A DNA stretch of 64,000 nucleotides from Alcanivoracaceae bacterium. Lineage in GTDB: Bacteria; Pseudomonadota; Gammaproteobacteria; Pseudomonadales; Alcanivoracaceae. The notes under the pieces are model-generated. The model had not been told where the DNA came from. It saw only the letters and a program-made list of their open reading frames with translations, and made no database searches. This document shows, piece after piece, positions 16,858 to 28,302 of this stretch. How positions within the stretch are numbered: the stretch's first letter is position 1; each line of letters starts with the position of its first letter. Where the stretch lies: assembly GCA_029213045.1 (NCBI GenBank), contig JARGPN010000009.1, forward strand, positions 677,719 through 741,718. The letters run 5' to 3'. The position numbers and the translations under genes are program-made.

Positions 16858-16948
16858 GATGGGGCGGGCAATTTAGCGCGCACTGATGCGCTTGGCAATT
16901 CGTTACCGCCGTGTGTGCGCGTCACTGCCGGACAATTCAACACCATGA

Positions 16949-17596
16949 CTACACCGCGTTATTTGGCAGGCGCGTAATCGCCAGATCACGCAATTCAGTT
17001 AAACGGCCGTGAAAAAAATGGCCGCAATCGGGAAAACGGACCAAATCGGGGGTCAGCTCGGAACCGCGCGCCCACTGATGTACCCGAGGCGCCTCGACGA
17101 CTTCGTCATCATCACCCTGCACCACCGTCACAGGGCAGCGCGTTTCAGTAATACCCTCAAAATCAAAGTGGTGTACCGGCGGCGCCACGAGAAATAAATG
17201 CCGTGCAGGTCGATCATTGGCACTCAGGGATGAAGCGCCGCGGGCAGCGACGAAACTGCCAAAGGAAAACCCGGCCAGCCAAAGCGACAAACTCGGAAAT
17301 TCCTGCTCCAGCCAATGTATCGCGGCCAACAAATCTTCCACTTCGCCAAGACCGTCGCTATAGACGCCCTGACTCTTGCCAACACCACGAAAGTTGAAGC
17401 GCAGCGCCACACCGCCGTTATCGCGCACAGCGCGACAGAGTGTGGTCACCACTTTATTGTCCATGGTGCCGCCAAACAGCGGGTGAGGATGACATATCAC
17501 TGCGAGATAGCGCGGATCAGGCTGATATTCGACCACAGCCTCCAACACGCCCTCCGGCCCAGCGATTTCAACCCGCTTTTGCATGCCCTGACTCAT
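16949..17596 (-). CDS. Alpha/beta hydrolase of unknown substrate
   Basis: 215 aa. The opening AVICHPHPLFGGTMDNKVV is the hallmark of a small bacterial hydrolase family; the oxyanion region is FNFRGVGKSQG, the nucleophile elbow GFSFGS (Ser near residue 111), the acid is probably in VVQGDDDEVV and the His in DCGHFFHG. Substrate is not known. Same strand as zapE, 91 nt upstream of it, possibly cotranscribed. Confidence 0.8.
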   Translation of the reverse strand: MSQGMQKRVEIAGPEGVLEAVVEYQPDPRYLAVICHPHPLFGGTMDNKVVTTLCRAVRDNGGVALRFNFRGVGKSQGVYSDGLGEVEDLLAAIHWLEQEFPSLSLWLAGFSFGSFVAARGASSLSANDRPARHLFLVAPPVHHFDFEGITETRCPVTVVQGDDDEVVEAPRVHQWARGSELTPDLVRFPDCGHFFHGRLTELRDLAITRLPNNAV

Positions 17597-17708
17597 TGCA
17601 CTTCCTACGAATGAAAACGAATTCCGATAAATTCTAACAATTTGCTTACCGACGTGCTTGGCGATAGTTGCCTAGCTGTGCTGCAATAGTGCCCCCAAGG
17701 AGAGTGAT

Positions 17709-18248
17709 ATGGATTCGTTGTTGTCGAACATCTTTGTTTTTGCTGCTGGCGCGCTGGCAGGCGCCGCACTTGTCTGGATTTTTATGCCTGCGAGGCGCCA
17801 GCAACGTGCGCTAACCAAAGAGCGCGATGAGGCCCGTCAGGCGCTACACCGCTACCGAGAAGAAGTAGATCAGCATTTTTTACGCACCGCCGACACGGTG
17901 AATCAACTTACTACCGCGTATAAAGCCGTGCATGAGCAACTCGCCGACGGCGCGCGCAAGCTATGCTCGGAGCAAGGCCGTCGCTTAGCCTTAGCGCGCT
18001 CGTTAGATTTGCTCCCCGACAGTGACGAGCAAGTGGGTGAAGAAGTCCGTGCGCCGCTAGATTATGCACCGAGCCACAAAGGCACGCTGGCAGAAAATTA
18101 TGGTCACGCAGATCGCGAAGAAGCTCTAGCCGCCTACGATGACTGGGAACAAGATAAAAAAGTCGGCGGGCATCACCCGCCGCGCGATTACGCGGAAGGC
18201 TGTGACGAGCAGGGCTGCCCGCCGGGCGGCGATGAAAAGTCAGCGTAA
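17709..18248 (+). CDS. zapG: Z-ring-associated membrane protein ZapG (YhcB, DUF1043)
   Basis: 179 aa. One N-terminal membrane segment (about 8-26, IFVFAAGALAGAALVWIFM), then a long coiled-coil (RRQQRALTKERDEARQALHRYREEVDQHF) and FLRTADTVNQLTTAYKAVHEQLADGA, which is typical of YhcB. The C-terminal third is acidic and low in complexity. YhcB links envelope growth and division. Pairs with zapE across the divergent region; AGGAG precedes the ATG. Confidence 0.9.
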   Translation: MDSLLSNIFVFAAGALAGAALVWIFMPARRQQRALTKERDEARQALHRYREEVDQHFLRTADTVNQLTTAYKAVHEQLADGARKLCSEQGRRLALARSLDLLPDSDEQVGEEVRAPLDYAPSHKGTLAENYGHADREEALAAYDDWEQDKKVGGHHPPRDYAEGCDEQGCPPGGDEKSA

Positions 18249-18269
18249 TACATTGAATAAAAGCGTACT

Positions 18270-18307
18270 CCACAAAAAAGCCCAGCAAACGCTGGGCTTT
18301 TTTGTGG
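18270..18307. terminator. Bidirectional intrinsic terminator between zapG and sat
   Basis: A long perfect palindrome: CCACAAAAAAGCCCAGC (18270-18286) and its complement (18291-18307) around the 4-nt loop AAAC. It serves both converging genes. Confidence 0.95.
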
Positions 18308-18325
18308 AAACAGGGCTGCGTCTAC

Positions 18326-19540
18326 TTAGCGCGCAGAATGCCCTGTCAGTTCTACTTTTACGTTATCTTGCTCAGAAAGCGACGCATAGTAAGCCCGCAA
18401 AATCTTTAGCACCTCAGGGCGGCTAAACCCTTCTTGTACGTCGCCGCCTTCGCTCAATGCTTTACGCAGTTTGGTACCCGATACCAACACGCGGTCTGCT
18501 GCTTCGTGCGGGCAAGTACGCATAGACGCCATGGTGCCGCACTTGTTGCACCAGAAGGTCCAGTCGATTTTCAACGGCTGCGTTAACAACGCATTTTCGG
18601 CAATTTCGTCGAAAATATGGTGTGCATCAAACGGACCGTAATAATCACCCACACCGGCGTGATCGCGACCAACAATCAAATGCGAGCAACCATAGTTCTG
18701 ACGGAACAACGCGTGCAGCAATGCTTCACGCGGGCCGGCATAACGCATATCTAGCGGATAGCCAGACTGCACTACGGTGTTTTTTACGAAGTATTGATCG
18801 ATCAACGTGCCGATCGCTTCTTGGCGAACTTCCGCTGGGATATCACCCGGCTTTAAGTTACCCAACAACGAATGGACCATCACACCATCACAGATTTCGA
18901 TGGCGATTTTGGCAAGATGCTCGTGCGAACGGTGCATCGGATTACGCGTTTGGAAAGCGGCAACGGTCTTCCAGCCTTTTGATTCAAACAACGCACGGGT
19001 TTCCGCCGGCGTCATATAGGTGCCTTTGTATTTTTCTGGGAACTCGCCCTGAGAAAATACTTTCACGGTGCCCGCAAGGTTTACGTCACCCTGCTCCATC
19101 ACCATTTTGACGCCAGGGTGTTCGAGGTCCGCAGTCTTAAATACGGTTTCGCATTCGTGTTTTTTATCGATGGTGTATTTCTCAGACAGCGTCAGGCTGC
19201 CCATGATTTCGCCTTCTGCATCCACCAGCGCGACTTCATCACCCACTGTCAACGCGTCTGCTGTCGCGGTGTCAGTGGACAACGTAATGGGAATGGGCCA
19301 AAACAAGCCGTTAGCCGTGGTCATGTTGTCACACACGCCCTGCCAGTCCGCTTGCCCCATAAAGCCATCAAGCGGCGTAAAGCCACCGATGCCGAACATG
19401 ATCAGGTCGCCACGCTCGCGCGAGGAAAGCTGCACTTTTGGCAGAGACTCAGCCTTAGCTTTGGCTTCAGTAAGGGCGGTGCCTTCGAGCAACAGCGGCT
19501 TTAACTCATCGCTGCCATGCGGTTTGACCAGATGCGACAT
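18326..19540 (-). CDS. sat: Sulfate adenylyltransferase (single-chain ATP sulfurylase)
   Basis: 404 aa; makes APS and pyrophosphate from ATP and sulfate. This is the homo-oligomeric Sat type, unrelated to CysDN. N-terminal PUA-like domain (about 1-170), then the nucleotidyltransferase domain with [16 protein letters not shown] near 200 and [15 protein letters not shown] near 290. A zinc-ribbon-like [15 protein letters not shown] sits near 340. No APS kinase domain is fused. In Pseudomonas this spot between zapG and algW holds cysD-cysN. A TATAAT -10 lies 50 nt upstream. Confidence 0.95.
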   Translation of the reverse strand: MSHLVKPHGSDELKPLLLEGTALTEAKAKAESLPKVQLSSRERGDLIMFGIGGFTPLDGFMGQADWQGVCDNMTTANGLFWPIPITLSTDTATADALTVGDEVALVDAEGEIMGSLTLSEKYTIDKKHECETVFKTADLEHPGVKMVMEQGDVNLAGTVKVFSQGEFPEKYKGTYMTPAETRALFESKGWKTVAAFQTRNPMHRSHEHLAKIAIEICDGVMVHSLLGNLKPGDIPAEVRQEAIGTLIDQYFVKNTVVQSGYPLDMRYAGPREALLHALFRQNYGCSHLIVGRDHAGVGDYYGPFDAHHIFDEIAENALLTQPLKIDWTFWCNKCGTMASMRTCPHEAADRVLVSGTKLRKALSEGGDVQEGFSRPEVLKILRAYYASLSEQDNVKVELTGHSAR

Positions 19541-19589
19541 GCGTCAACTCCAGAGACTTAACTAAGTGAATGGTACGAATAGGGCGCGC

Positions 19590-19631
19590 ATTATAGCGAT
19601 GATGGCCCTCCGGTGACACCGCACCGGAGGG
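19590..19631 (-). promoter_or_regulatory. sat promoter with overlapping inverted repeat
   Basis: Consensus -10 TATAAT on the minus strand (19590-19595), without a recognisable -35. Where the -35 should be lies a perfect 10-bp inverted repeat, CCCTCCGGTG (19606-19615) / CACCGGAGGG (19622-19631). It may be an activator or repressor operator, the end hairpin of the upstream lipid-kinase transcript, or both. Confidence 0.5.
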
Positions 19632-19658
19632 GGTTTTCAATATCATTTCGTTTTGGGC

Positions 19659-20546
19659 TTATGCCTTACCGAACAGCTTTAAGGTGGCTGCGGGAACGCG
19701 CACAAGCAAAGACTGGTCATCAACATTAATCGTCGCGGGCAACAACCCCGCTGGATCACCATCTGCCTGCAACGGCTCGCCTTCAACGAGATCCACCTGA
19801 ATACTCTGCACGGCCAACGATTGCACGCCGTCCATGCTTTCCATGCGCCCCACCAACAATGCCAACATGCTCTTTATCAACGTCCATCGGCCCGGCTTTT
19901 GGAACAGCAACACCTGCAGCGACGGCGCCGTGATATTGGCAACGCGGCTGAGAATAAAGCTGCCTCCGTAATACCGCGCATTGGCGACAATTGCCGAGTA
20001 GCACTCATAAGGGCGACCATCAATCGTCATGGTGTATCGACGACTGCCATAGCGTGAAATCTGCGACAGCATCGCCGACATATACGCACCCTTACCGATT
20101 CTGCGCTTAAGATTCAGGTCCGTTGAGTTCACCACCCAAGCGTCATAGCCGATGCCAACCCACATCAAGAAACGGCGGCCATTGAGCCTGCCCGGCCAGA
20201 TCTCCATGGATTGCCCCTTCACCGCCAGCTCTGCCACTTTCTCTGGCTGGCTTGGTAAACCCAGCTCTTTGGCGAGCACGTTGGCCGTACCCGTCGCCAT
20301 AACGGCGAGCGGCACGCCGGGCTTCAACCCATTGATAACTTCATTCGTGGTGCCGTCGCCACCGACCGCAACAACCACATCCCCTTGATGGGCACGGCCG
20401 CGCAAATGCTCAATGGCATCGCCGGGGGATTTGGTTCGGTAGACCTCAACCTCTGCTTGGCGCGACTGCAACGCAGCAACTAAACGCTCAAGCGCGCTCT
20501 CCCGCCCGCCACCGGCGGCCGGGTTGTACACAACCAACACTTTCAT
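19659..20546 (-). CDS. Diacylglycerol/lipid kinase family protein (YegS-like)
   Basis: 295 aa with the DAGK catalytic fold: nucleotide-binding VYNPAAGGG at the N-terminus, the VAVGGDGTTNEVINGL loop near 60 and PLAVMATGTANVLAKELG near 80. Probably phosphorylates a membrane lipid (diacylglycerol or phosphatidylglycerol type) at the inner membrane face; exact substrate unknown. Same strand as sat, 118 nt upstream of it. Confidence 0.87.
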   Translation of the reverse strand: MKVLVVYNPAAGGGRESALERLVAALQSRQAEVEVYRTKSPGDAIEHLRGRAHQGDVVVAVGGDGTTNEVINGLKPGVPLAVMATGTANVLAKELGLPSQPEKVAELAVKGQSMEIWPGRLNGRRFLMWVGIGYDAWVVNSTDLNLKRRIGKGAYMSAMLSQISRYGSRRYTMTIDGRPYECYSAIVANARYYGGSFILSRVANITAPSLQVLLFQKPGRWTLIKSMLALLVGRMESMDGVQSLAVQSIQVDLVEGEPLQADGDPAGLLPATINVDDQSLLVRVPAATLKLFGKA

Positions 20547-20609
20547 TCGATTAACTCAAAGTACTTCGCGCAAACCCCTGCGCGACCCCAAAGATACCTA
20601 GCAGTGAAG

Positions 20610-21368
20610 CTAAACCGGATTATCAATATCAATAAAAATATGTTCGACACCGAACTCCGCCGCCAGCCAATCGCCAACAGCCTGAACACCATAACGCTCG
20701 GTGGCGTGGTGACCGCAGGCAAAATAGTGAATTCCTGTCTCGCGAGCAACATGTACGGTGGGCTCAGATATCTCACCACTTAAATAAGCATCCACACCCA
20801 GCGCCTGAGCTTGCTCAATAAAGCCTTGCGCGGCCCCGGTGCACCACGCAAGCGTTTCTATTTCATCCTCGCTTTCACCAATGTGCAGCACTTCACGACC
20901 CAATCTGCTTTCGACAAACTCGGCGAACTCTTCCGCACTCATTGCGTGAGGCAAACGCCCCGTCAAACCAACAGACAATGGATTGCCCGGCTCCATACCG
21001 CCTTCAATTTCCAGCGATAACGCATTCGCTAAGCCCACGTTATTGCCAAGCTTGGGGTGCGCGTCGAGTGGCAAGTGATAACCAAACAGATTGATATCAT
21101 GGGCTAGCAAGGTTTGCAGGCGGTGCTTCTTCATGCCGCGAACACGCGCATCCTCGCCTTTCCAGAAATAACCGTGATGCACAAAAATCGCGTCCGCCTG
21201 CTCCACCACCGCCGCATCAAGCAGCGCCTGGCTCGCCGTTACTCCCGTCACCACACGCTGAATCATTTCTTTGCCTTCGACCTGCAGACCGTTAGGGCAA
21301 TAATCCCGAAACTTTTCAGGCTGCAAAAGTTTGTCGAGGGCCGCCAACATTTTGTCGCGCTTTACCAT
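20610..21368 (-). CDS. Nif3/YbgI-like dinuclear metal-centre protein
   Basis: 252 aa of the DUF34/Nif3 family. Metal-ligand segments are visible: FVHHGYFWKG near residue 63, FGYHLPLDAHP near 95, and HYFACGHHATERYG near 220. The family forms toroidal hexamers and has been linked to GTP cyclohydrolase-type and metal-handling functions without a settled reaction. Divergent from the serine protease gene at 21538. Confidence 0.88.
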   Translation of the reverse strand: MVKRDKMLAALDKLLQPEKFRDYCPNGLQVEGKEMIQRVVTGVTASQALLDAAVVEQADAIFVHHGYFWKGEDARVRGMKKHRLQTLLAHDINLFGYHLPLDAHPKLGNNVGLANALSLEIEGGMEPGNPLSVGLTGRLPHAMSAEEFAEFVESRLGREVLHIGESEDEIETLAWCTGAAQGFIEQAQALGVDAYLSGEISEPTVHVARETGIHYFACGHHATERYGVQAVGDWLAAEFGVEHIFIDIDNPV

Positions 21369-21537
21369 GGATGATCACTCCTTCACTCTCACCTGATGCT
21401 TTACTGACTCAACGAGGATTACATAGCTCGCCAAATGTGACGACGACATCAGATCGGATACGCTCAGTTACTGAACCCTCGCAGGTTCCCTGCTAGACTT
21501 GCGCGCAGTTTACACCACTGCCTTACGAGCCTCATTG

Positions 21538-22644
21538 ATGAAAGCGCTGCGTTTTTTTGCTTGGCCCATATTTGCCGGAATAGTGGTAGGGCTAGCTGTG
21601 CTCTGGTGGTACGAAGCAGGCCCTGGTGCGGCGACGGCACGCTTTGCCGGCCCTTTTGGCGGACGCATCGACAGCTATGCCGACGCGGTATCTCGCGCTG
21701 CTCCGGCCGTTGTGAATATCTACACCACGCAAGTTGTAACCCGCGAAGAACCCACCACCGATCCTTTGTTTGATCGTTTTGTTGAACGTCCGCGCCGCGA
21801 ACGCCTGCTTTCCAGTCTTGGCTCCGGTGTGCTCGTCTCCGGCAAAGGCTACGTACTGACGAGTAACCACGTTATTCAAGGTGGCGACGAAATTATTATA
21901 TCTCTTGCCGATGGACGAGAAGCCGTTGCTCAAGTCGTCGGCACCGACCCCGAAACAGATCTGGCATTGTTGCAGGTGTCGCTGGAAAACCTGCCCAGCG
22001 TAAAACTGGCTAAGGCTGGCCCAGTACAGGTCGGAGATGTAGTCCTCGCCATTGGCAATCCGCTTGGCGTGGGCTCATCTGTTTCGATGGGCATTGTTAG
22101 CGCGACCGGACGCAGCCATTTAGGCATCGCAACTTTTGAAAATTTTATTCAAACCGACGCGGCCATTAACCGTGGAAATTCCGGCGGCGCACTGGTCGAC
22201 ACTCGCGGCAATTTAATCGGCATTAACACCGCCATTCTTTCCAGTGACGGAAGCTGGCAAGGCATTGGCTTCGCCACACCCGCGTCTGTTGCCCGCGAAG
22301 TGATGGACGATTTAATTAAATATGGTCGCGTGATTCGTGGCTGGTTAGGCGTAACCGTACAAGATGTAACACCCAACCTAGCAAGTACGTTTGGATTGGA
22401 TGAAGTTCGCGGCGGGTTAGTATCGGAAGTGGTAAAGGGCAGCCCAGCCTTCACCGGCGGCCTTCGCCCCGGCGACGTACTGGTGGGCATCAACGGTGAT
22501 CCGGTACGGGACGGCTACGAAGCAATGAATATTATTGCGGGAACAAAACCGCAAACCCAATTAGAACTTAACGTCATTCGGAATCACGAAGAACTAAACT
22601 TCACCGTTGAAATTGGCACCCGCCCGCCCGCATCAACCAACTAA
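21538..22644 (+). CDS. algW: DegS/AlgW-type periplasmic site-1 serine protease
   Basis: 368 aa from the ATG at 21538. One N-terminal membrane anchor (about 5-24, FFAWPIFAGIVVGLAVLWWY), trypsin-like domain with the His-Asp-Ser triad in TSNHVIQG, DLALLQV and GNSGGALVD, then a single PDZ domain (about 265-355, ending in the VLVGINGDPV region). This one-PDZ membrane-bound layout is DegS/AlgW, not DegP. It senses misfolded outer-membrane proteins and cuts the anti-sigma factor controlling the RpoE/AlgU response. Next to hisC as in Pseudomonas, which favours the name algW. Confidence 0.92.
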   Translation: MKALRFFAWPIFAGIVVGLAVLWWYEAGPGAATARFAGPFGGRIDSYADAVSRAAPAVVNIYTTQVVTREEPTTDPLFDRFVERPRRERLLSSLGSGVLVSGKGYVLTSNHVIQGGDEIIISLADGREAVAQVVGTDPETDLALLQVSLENLPSVKLAKAGPVQVGDVVLAIGNPLGVGSSVSMGIVSATGRSHLGIATFENFIQTDAAINRGNSGGALVDTRGNLIGINTAILSSDGSWQGIGFATPASVAREVMDDLIKYGRVIRGWLGVTVQDVTPNLASTFGLDEVRGGLVSEVVKGSPAFTGGLRPGDVLVGINGDPVRDGYEAMNIIAGTKPQTQLELNVIRNHEELNFTVEIGTRPPASTN

Positions 22645-22691
22645 TGCTGGTGCGTTAAATAACACTGCATCAATACTCTTTCCGTTATTTT

Positions 22692-23750
22692 CTAGCACTC
22701 TGCATCATACGCCGCTAGCAGCGCTTGGTTTTGCTCTTCTGTGCCAATGGTGATGCGCAGGTATTCACTAATACGCTCAGGCTTGGCGAAATGACGGACG
22801 ATCACTCCATGCTTACGCAACCGCGCAGCCAGATCGTCTCCCGATATTTGAGCGTGACGCGCGAATAAAAAATTAGTCGCTGAAGGCAAAATAGAAAACC
22901 CACGCTGAGCAAGCGCGTCGCGCAATGACTCACGGCTCTCCATGACTTTTTTGCGCGTCGCATCAAAGTATTCAACATCATCAAACGCCGCCGCTCCAGC
23001 CGCATTTGCGAGCTGATCAATCGGATAGGAATTGAAGCAGTTTTTGACGCGTTCAAGGCCCTCAATTAAATCCGCCTGACCAATGGCCAAACCGATTCGC
23101 AAACCAGCCAAAGAACGTGACTTAGATAAGGTTTGAGTCACCAACAAATTAGGGTATTGATTAATCAATGCGCCGGCGGATTCTCCACCGAAATCAATAT
23201 ATGCCTCATCGACGACCACCAATGACTCGGTATTCCGCTGCAGCAGTGATTCAACCTCCGCCAGCGGCATAAGCAGCCCCGTAGGGGCATTTGGATTAGG
23301 AAAAATAATACCGCCGTTAGGCTGAACATAGTCGTTCACATTAATGGAGAAGTCTTCCGCCAACGCCACCGGCTTATATTCAATGTCGTACAGGCCGCAA
23401 TAAACCTTATAAAAGCTATAGGTAATATCGGGAAAAAGCAGCGGCTTTTGCTGCTTGAAAAAGCCATAAAAAATATGCGCCAACACCTCGTCGGAACCGT
23501 TACCGGCAAAGATTTGATTCACATCAATACCGTAAAACGTTGCCACGGACTGTTTCAGCAGCGAGGAGTCTGGATCAGGATAAAGACGCAAAGAATCCGG
23601 ATTAATGGCCGCCATTGCCTGAACTGCTTTGGGCGACGGACCATAGGGGTTTTCATTGGTATTGAGCTTCACCAGCCGTGCGACCTTCGGCTGTTCGCCG
23701 GGAACGTATGGCTCAAGCTTATGAACGAAATCGCTCCAGAAACGGCTCAC
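22692..23750 (-). CDS. hisC: Histidinol-phosphate aminotransferase
   Basis: 352-aa PLP-dependent class I/II aminotransferase of histidine synthesis. N-terminal [16 protein letters not shown], phosphate-binding AGNGSDEVL, cofactor Asp in [12 protein letters not shown] and the PLP lysine in [14 protein letters not shown]. Third gene of the hisG-hisD-hisC group, 41 nt after hisD. Converges on algW. Confidence 0.95.
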   Translation of the reverse strand: MSRFWSDFVHKLEPYVPGEQPKVARLVKLNTNENPYGPSPKAVQAMAAINPDSLRLYPDPDSSLLKQSVATFYGIDVNQIFAGNGSDEVLAHIFYGFFKQQKPLLFPDITYSFYKVYCGLYDIEYKPVALAEDFSINVNDYVQPNGGIIFPNPNAPTGLLMPLAEVESLLQRNTESLVVVDEAYIDFGGESAGALINQYPNLLVTQTLSKSRSLAGLRIGLAIGQADLIEGLERVKNCFNSYPIDQLANAAGAAAFDDVEYFDATRKKVMESRESLRDALAQRGFSILPSATNFLFARHAQISGDDLAARLRKHGVIVRHFAKPERISEYLRITIGTEEQNQALLAAYDAEC

Positions 23751-23791
23751 AGGTCACTCCGAAAAAAGATGATAAAACGGAACAGAAAGTA

Positions 23792-25099
23792 TTACTGGTC
23801 GTCAGACTGAATGCGCAGCTCTGCCGATAAAGCGTGAGCGGTCAAACCTTCACCGCGCGCCAACACACTCGCGATTTTTCCCAGTTGCGATGCGCCTTCA
23901 GGCGAGCAACCAATTAATGAACTGCGCTTTTGAAAGTCATATACGCCTAACGGCGATGAAAAACGCGCGGTCGCCGAGGTTGGCAATACGTGATTCGGTC
24001 CGGCGCAATAATCACCTAACGCTTCCGGCGTGTAGCGACCCAAGAAAATCGCACCCGCATGACGCACTTTCTTTGCCCACTGCTCGGCATCATCAATAGA
24101 TAACTCTAAGTGCTCAGGCGAAATGGTATTGATAACCGCCATACAATCTTCAAGATCTTTCGCTTTAATTAATGCACCGCGATTCGCCAATGACGTGCGC
24201 GCTATATCAGCACGTTCTAATTTATCTAAACTTTTTTCCAAGCATGCCGCAACGCGATCAATAAACGCAGCATCCGGAGAGAGCAAAATAGATTGCGCCT
24301 CTTCATCGTGTTCGGCCTGTGAAAGCAGATCCATGGCGATCCACTCAGGATCCGTATGACCATCGCACACCACAAGAATTTCTGACGGGCCTGCAATCAT
24401 GTCGATGCCGACTTTACCGAATACTTGGCGCTTGGCTTCCGCCACATAAATATTTCCGGGACCAACAATCTTATCTACTGGTGGTACTGTTGCCGTGCCG
24501 AATGCCAACGCGGCAACCGCCTGTGCGCCACCGACGGTGAAGAAGCGATCTACGCCAGCAATCGCCGCAGCCGCTAACACGAGTGGATTAACCTCGCCGC
24601 CCGGCGCCGGCGACACCATGATAATTTCTGCAACGCCGGCCACTTTGGCTGGCAATGCATTCATTAAGACGGAACTTGGATACGCGGCTTTGCCACCGGG
24701 CACATAAATGCCGGCGCGATCCAGCGGCGTCACTTGCTGACCAAGCAAGGTGCCATCCGCTTCACGGTATTGCCAAGAGTCTTGTTTCTGGTGAGCGTGG
24801 TAACGACGCACTCGCTGCGCGGCCGCTTCAAGCGCGTCTCGCTGCGCGGCCGGAATAGTCTGCAGCGCTTTTTGCATCTGCTCAGCAGACACTTCTAACG
24901 CTTCAATGCTGGTCACATCACGCCGATCAAAACGATTAGTCATTTCGATTAAGGCATCATCGCCATGCTCGCGCACTGCATCGATAATGGCGCGGACACG
25001 TTCTTGTACTTCGTCATCGCGATCTTCACTCCACGCGGTCAGCGCGGCGAGATCTGTATAGAAATCCAAATCAGAAGTATCGAGACGATTGATATTCAT
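23792..25099 (-). CDS. hisD: Histidinol dehydrogenase
   Basis: 435 aa; oxidises L-histidinol to L-histidine in two NAD-dependent steps at a zinc site. Contains [20 protein letters not shown], the family signature with [24 protein letters not shown] catalytic region ([12 protein letters not shown]) and [18 protein letters not shown] near the C-terminus. Start overlaps the hisG stop (ATGA). Confidence 0.97.
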   Translation of the reverse strand: MNINRLDTSDLDFYTDLAALTAWSEDRDDEVQERVRAIIDAVREHGDDALIEMTNRFDRRDVTSIEALEVSAEQMQKALQTIPAAQRDALEAAAQRVRRYHAHQKQDSWQYREADGTLLGQQVTPLDRAGIYVPGGKAAYPSSVLMNALPAKVAGVAEIIMVSPAPGGEVNPLVLAAAAIAGVDRFFTVGGAQAVAALAFGTATVPPVDKIVGPGNIYVAEAKRQVFGKVGIDMIAGPSEILVVCDGHTDPEWIAMDLLSQAEHDEEAQSILLSPDAAFIDRVAACLEKSLDKLERADIARTSLANRGALIKAKDLEDCMAVINTISPEHLELSIDDAEQWAKKVRHAGAIFLGRYTPEALGDYCAGPNHVLPTSATARFSSPLGVYDFQKRSSLIGCSPEGASQLGKIASVLARGEGLTAHALSAELRIQSDDQ

Positions 25100-25740
25100 G
25101 CGCTTGCTCGACGAGCCTCCACTGCAGACTCCATCGCATCAAGAATGTCTTGAATTTGTTTGTGGCGTGTTTTCATGCTGGCGCGATTAACAATTAATCG
25201 ACTGGAAATCTCGCAGATCAGCTCTGTTGGCTCCAAGCCGTTCGCACGCAGTGTATTGCCGGTGTCGACAATATCCACAATACGATCAGCCAACCCAACT
25301 AGTGGCGCCAATTCCATCGCACCATAAAGCTTAATCACATCCGCTTGGCGACCTTGCGATGCGTAGTAGCTACGCGTGATGTTGACGAACTTTGTCGCCA
25401 CACGAACCCGACCTTCAACTTCCGGTGCGTCATTCAGTGCTGCGACCATTAATTTGCATTTTGCAATTTCCAAGTCGAGCGGCTCGTAAACACCTTCTGC
25501 TCCGTGCTCCATCAAAACGTCTTTTCCGGCCACGCCGATATCGGCAGCACCGTATTGCACATATGGCGGCACATCGGTTGCGCGAATAATAATAATTTTG
25601 ACGTCATCGCGGCTGGTATCGAAAACCAATTTGCGCGATTTCTCCGGATCTTCAAGCATTTCAATCCCCGCCGCTTTTAACAACGGCAGGGTTTCCTTAA
25701 AGATGCGTCCCTTTGACAGGGCGATGGTTAACGGTTTCAT
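25096..25740 (-). CDS. hisG: ATP phosphoribosyltransferase, short form
   Basis: 214 aa from the ATG at 25740 ([21 protein letters not shown]); in-frame upstream codons are not family-like. Catalyses the first step of histidine synthesis. Being the short form, lacking the C-terminal regulatory domain, it should need a HisZ regulatory subunit encoded elsewhere. PRPP-binding [15 protein letters not shown] near residue 150. Confidence 0.95.
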   Translation of the reverse strand: MKPLTIALSKGRIFKETLPLLKAAGIEMLEDPEKSRKLVFDTSRDDVKIIIIRATDVPPYVQYGAADIGVAGKDVLMEHGAEGVYEPLDLEIAKCKLMVAALNDAPEVEGRVRVATKFVNITRSYYASQGRQADVIKLYGAMELAPLVGLADRIVDIVDTGNTLRANGLEPTELICEISSRLIVNRASMKTRHKQIQDILDAMESAVEARRASA

Positions 25741-25793
25741 ATTTGTTCGGTAGCTCTTATGCAATGCTCGTTTAAACCATGAAGCAGAAAAAC

Positions 25794-27321
<1,528 letters not shown>

Positions 27322-27374
27322 TCCCGGCCCTCATCGCAAGAAAGGCGCCATGATACGGGTTTTTCCGCTAAAAA

Positions 27375-28013
27375 TCAGGCGTCTGCGCCCTCTTCTTTTA
27401 TGCCCACGTCGAGTGCCGATGACCAGTTCGCAATGACCTGATCCAAGTCACCTTGGTATTGCTCCACGGACTGATCGAATTGGCTGCGGAAGGTTTTGCC
27501 AAGGTTTAAGCCGTTGACGATGACATTCTCGACCAGCCAATGCCCTTCGCCGTTGCGATACAGGGAGAAATACACGGGGATAATTTTGCCCGCATTGGTT
27601 TGAATCTCAGTTTTCACCCGCGCCTTATCGCCATTAACATCGCCTGGTGCTGCGGGGATTACCTTAACCGCTTGCCCCTCATAAAGGGTCAGACCCGACG
27701 AATAAGTGGCGATCAAGCTTTCTCGAAACACATCGAGAAAGCGGTATTTTTGCTCTTTGCTCGCTGCGGAAAAATGGTTCGCCATCACCAAGCGGGTGAT
27801 GCGCTTGAAGTCCACTAAACCACCAATTTCTTCCTCCACCACTTGGCGCGCATAGACCGGATCGGCCTTAATCTTGTCGCGCTCTTGATCAATGCGGGCT
27901 GTAATCTTCTCAATCGATTGCGCAATGACCTGATGCGGATCAGCCTCGGCGGCAAACGCCGGCAGCACTAAAAACGCCAACAGCAGGCTGGCAAAAATCT
28001 TCGTCACAGGCAT
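27375..28013 (-). CDS. mlaC: Periplasmic phospholipid-binding protein MlaC
   Basis: 212 aa. Signal peptide MPVTKIFASLLLAFLVLPAFA, then an MlaC/Ttg2D fold: YARQVVEEEIGGLVDFKRITRLVM, FLDVFRESLIATYSSGL and YFSLYRNGEGHWLVENVIVNG. It ferries phospholipids between outer and inner membrane for the Mla pathway. Strong ribosome binding site GAGGAGA. Its usual partners mlaF, mlaE, mlaD and mlaB are not beside it, so an inner-membrane partner would have to be encoded elsewhere. Confidence 0.92.
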   Translation of the reverse strand: MPVTKIFASLLLAFLVLPAFAAEADPHQVIAQSIEKITARIDQERDKIKADPVYARQVVEEEIGGLVDFKRITRLVMANHFSAASKEQKYRFLDVFRESLIATYSSGLTLYEGQAVKVIPAAPGDVNGDKARVKTEIQTNAGKIIPVYFSLYRNGEGHWLVENVIVNGLNLGKTFRSQFDQSVEQYQGDLDQVIANWSSALDVGIKEEGADA

Positions 28014-28270
28014 GAATCTCTCCTCATAGGTGCATCACGGAGCGCCATTACTAACACCCTGCTCGCATTGACGCTCTTACAGCGCCTTCATTAAAAGTCC
28101 CAGAACCCTTACATCCTCGTCTTCTCGCGCTATGAAAGCGGGGGACGGCGTTCGATGCAACCTTCATTTACGAATCAGAAACTTAGAGCCACGGACGCCG
28201 CAATCGGTTCCCGACGCAGAATCTCACAAGTTCACCTTCGGTTAGCATGGGGTGAAGCCCCAGTGATATG

Positions 28271-28276
28271 TATAAT
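28271..28276 (+). promoter_or_regulatory. Consensus -10 element upstream of kdsD
   Basis: TATAAT, 27 nt before the kdsD ATG. No good -35 is visible at 16-18 nt. Probable promoter of the kdsD–lpt–rpoN operon. Confidence 0.5.
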
Positions 28277-28302
28277 CGGCGCACGCAGCAAGAGGGTATG
28301 CA

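Noticed and set aside
21450..21500. Possible sigma-E type promoter (TGAACC … TAGACT) before algW
   Set aside because: Neither element matches the GGAACTT/TCTGA consensus well enough.
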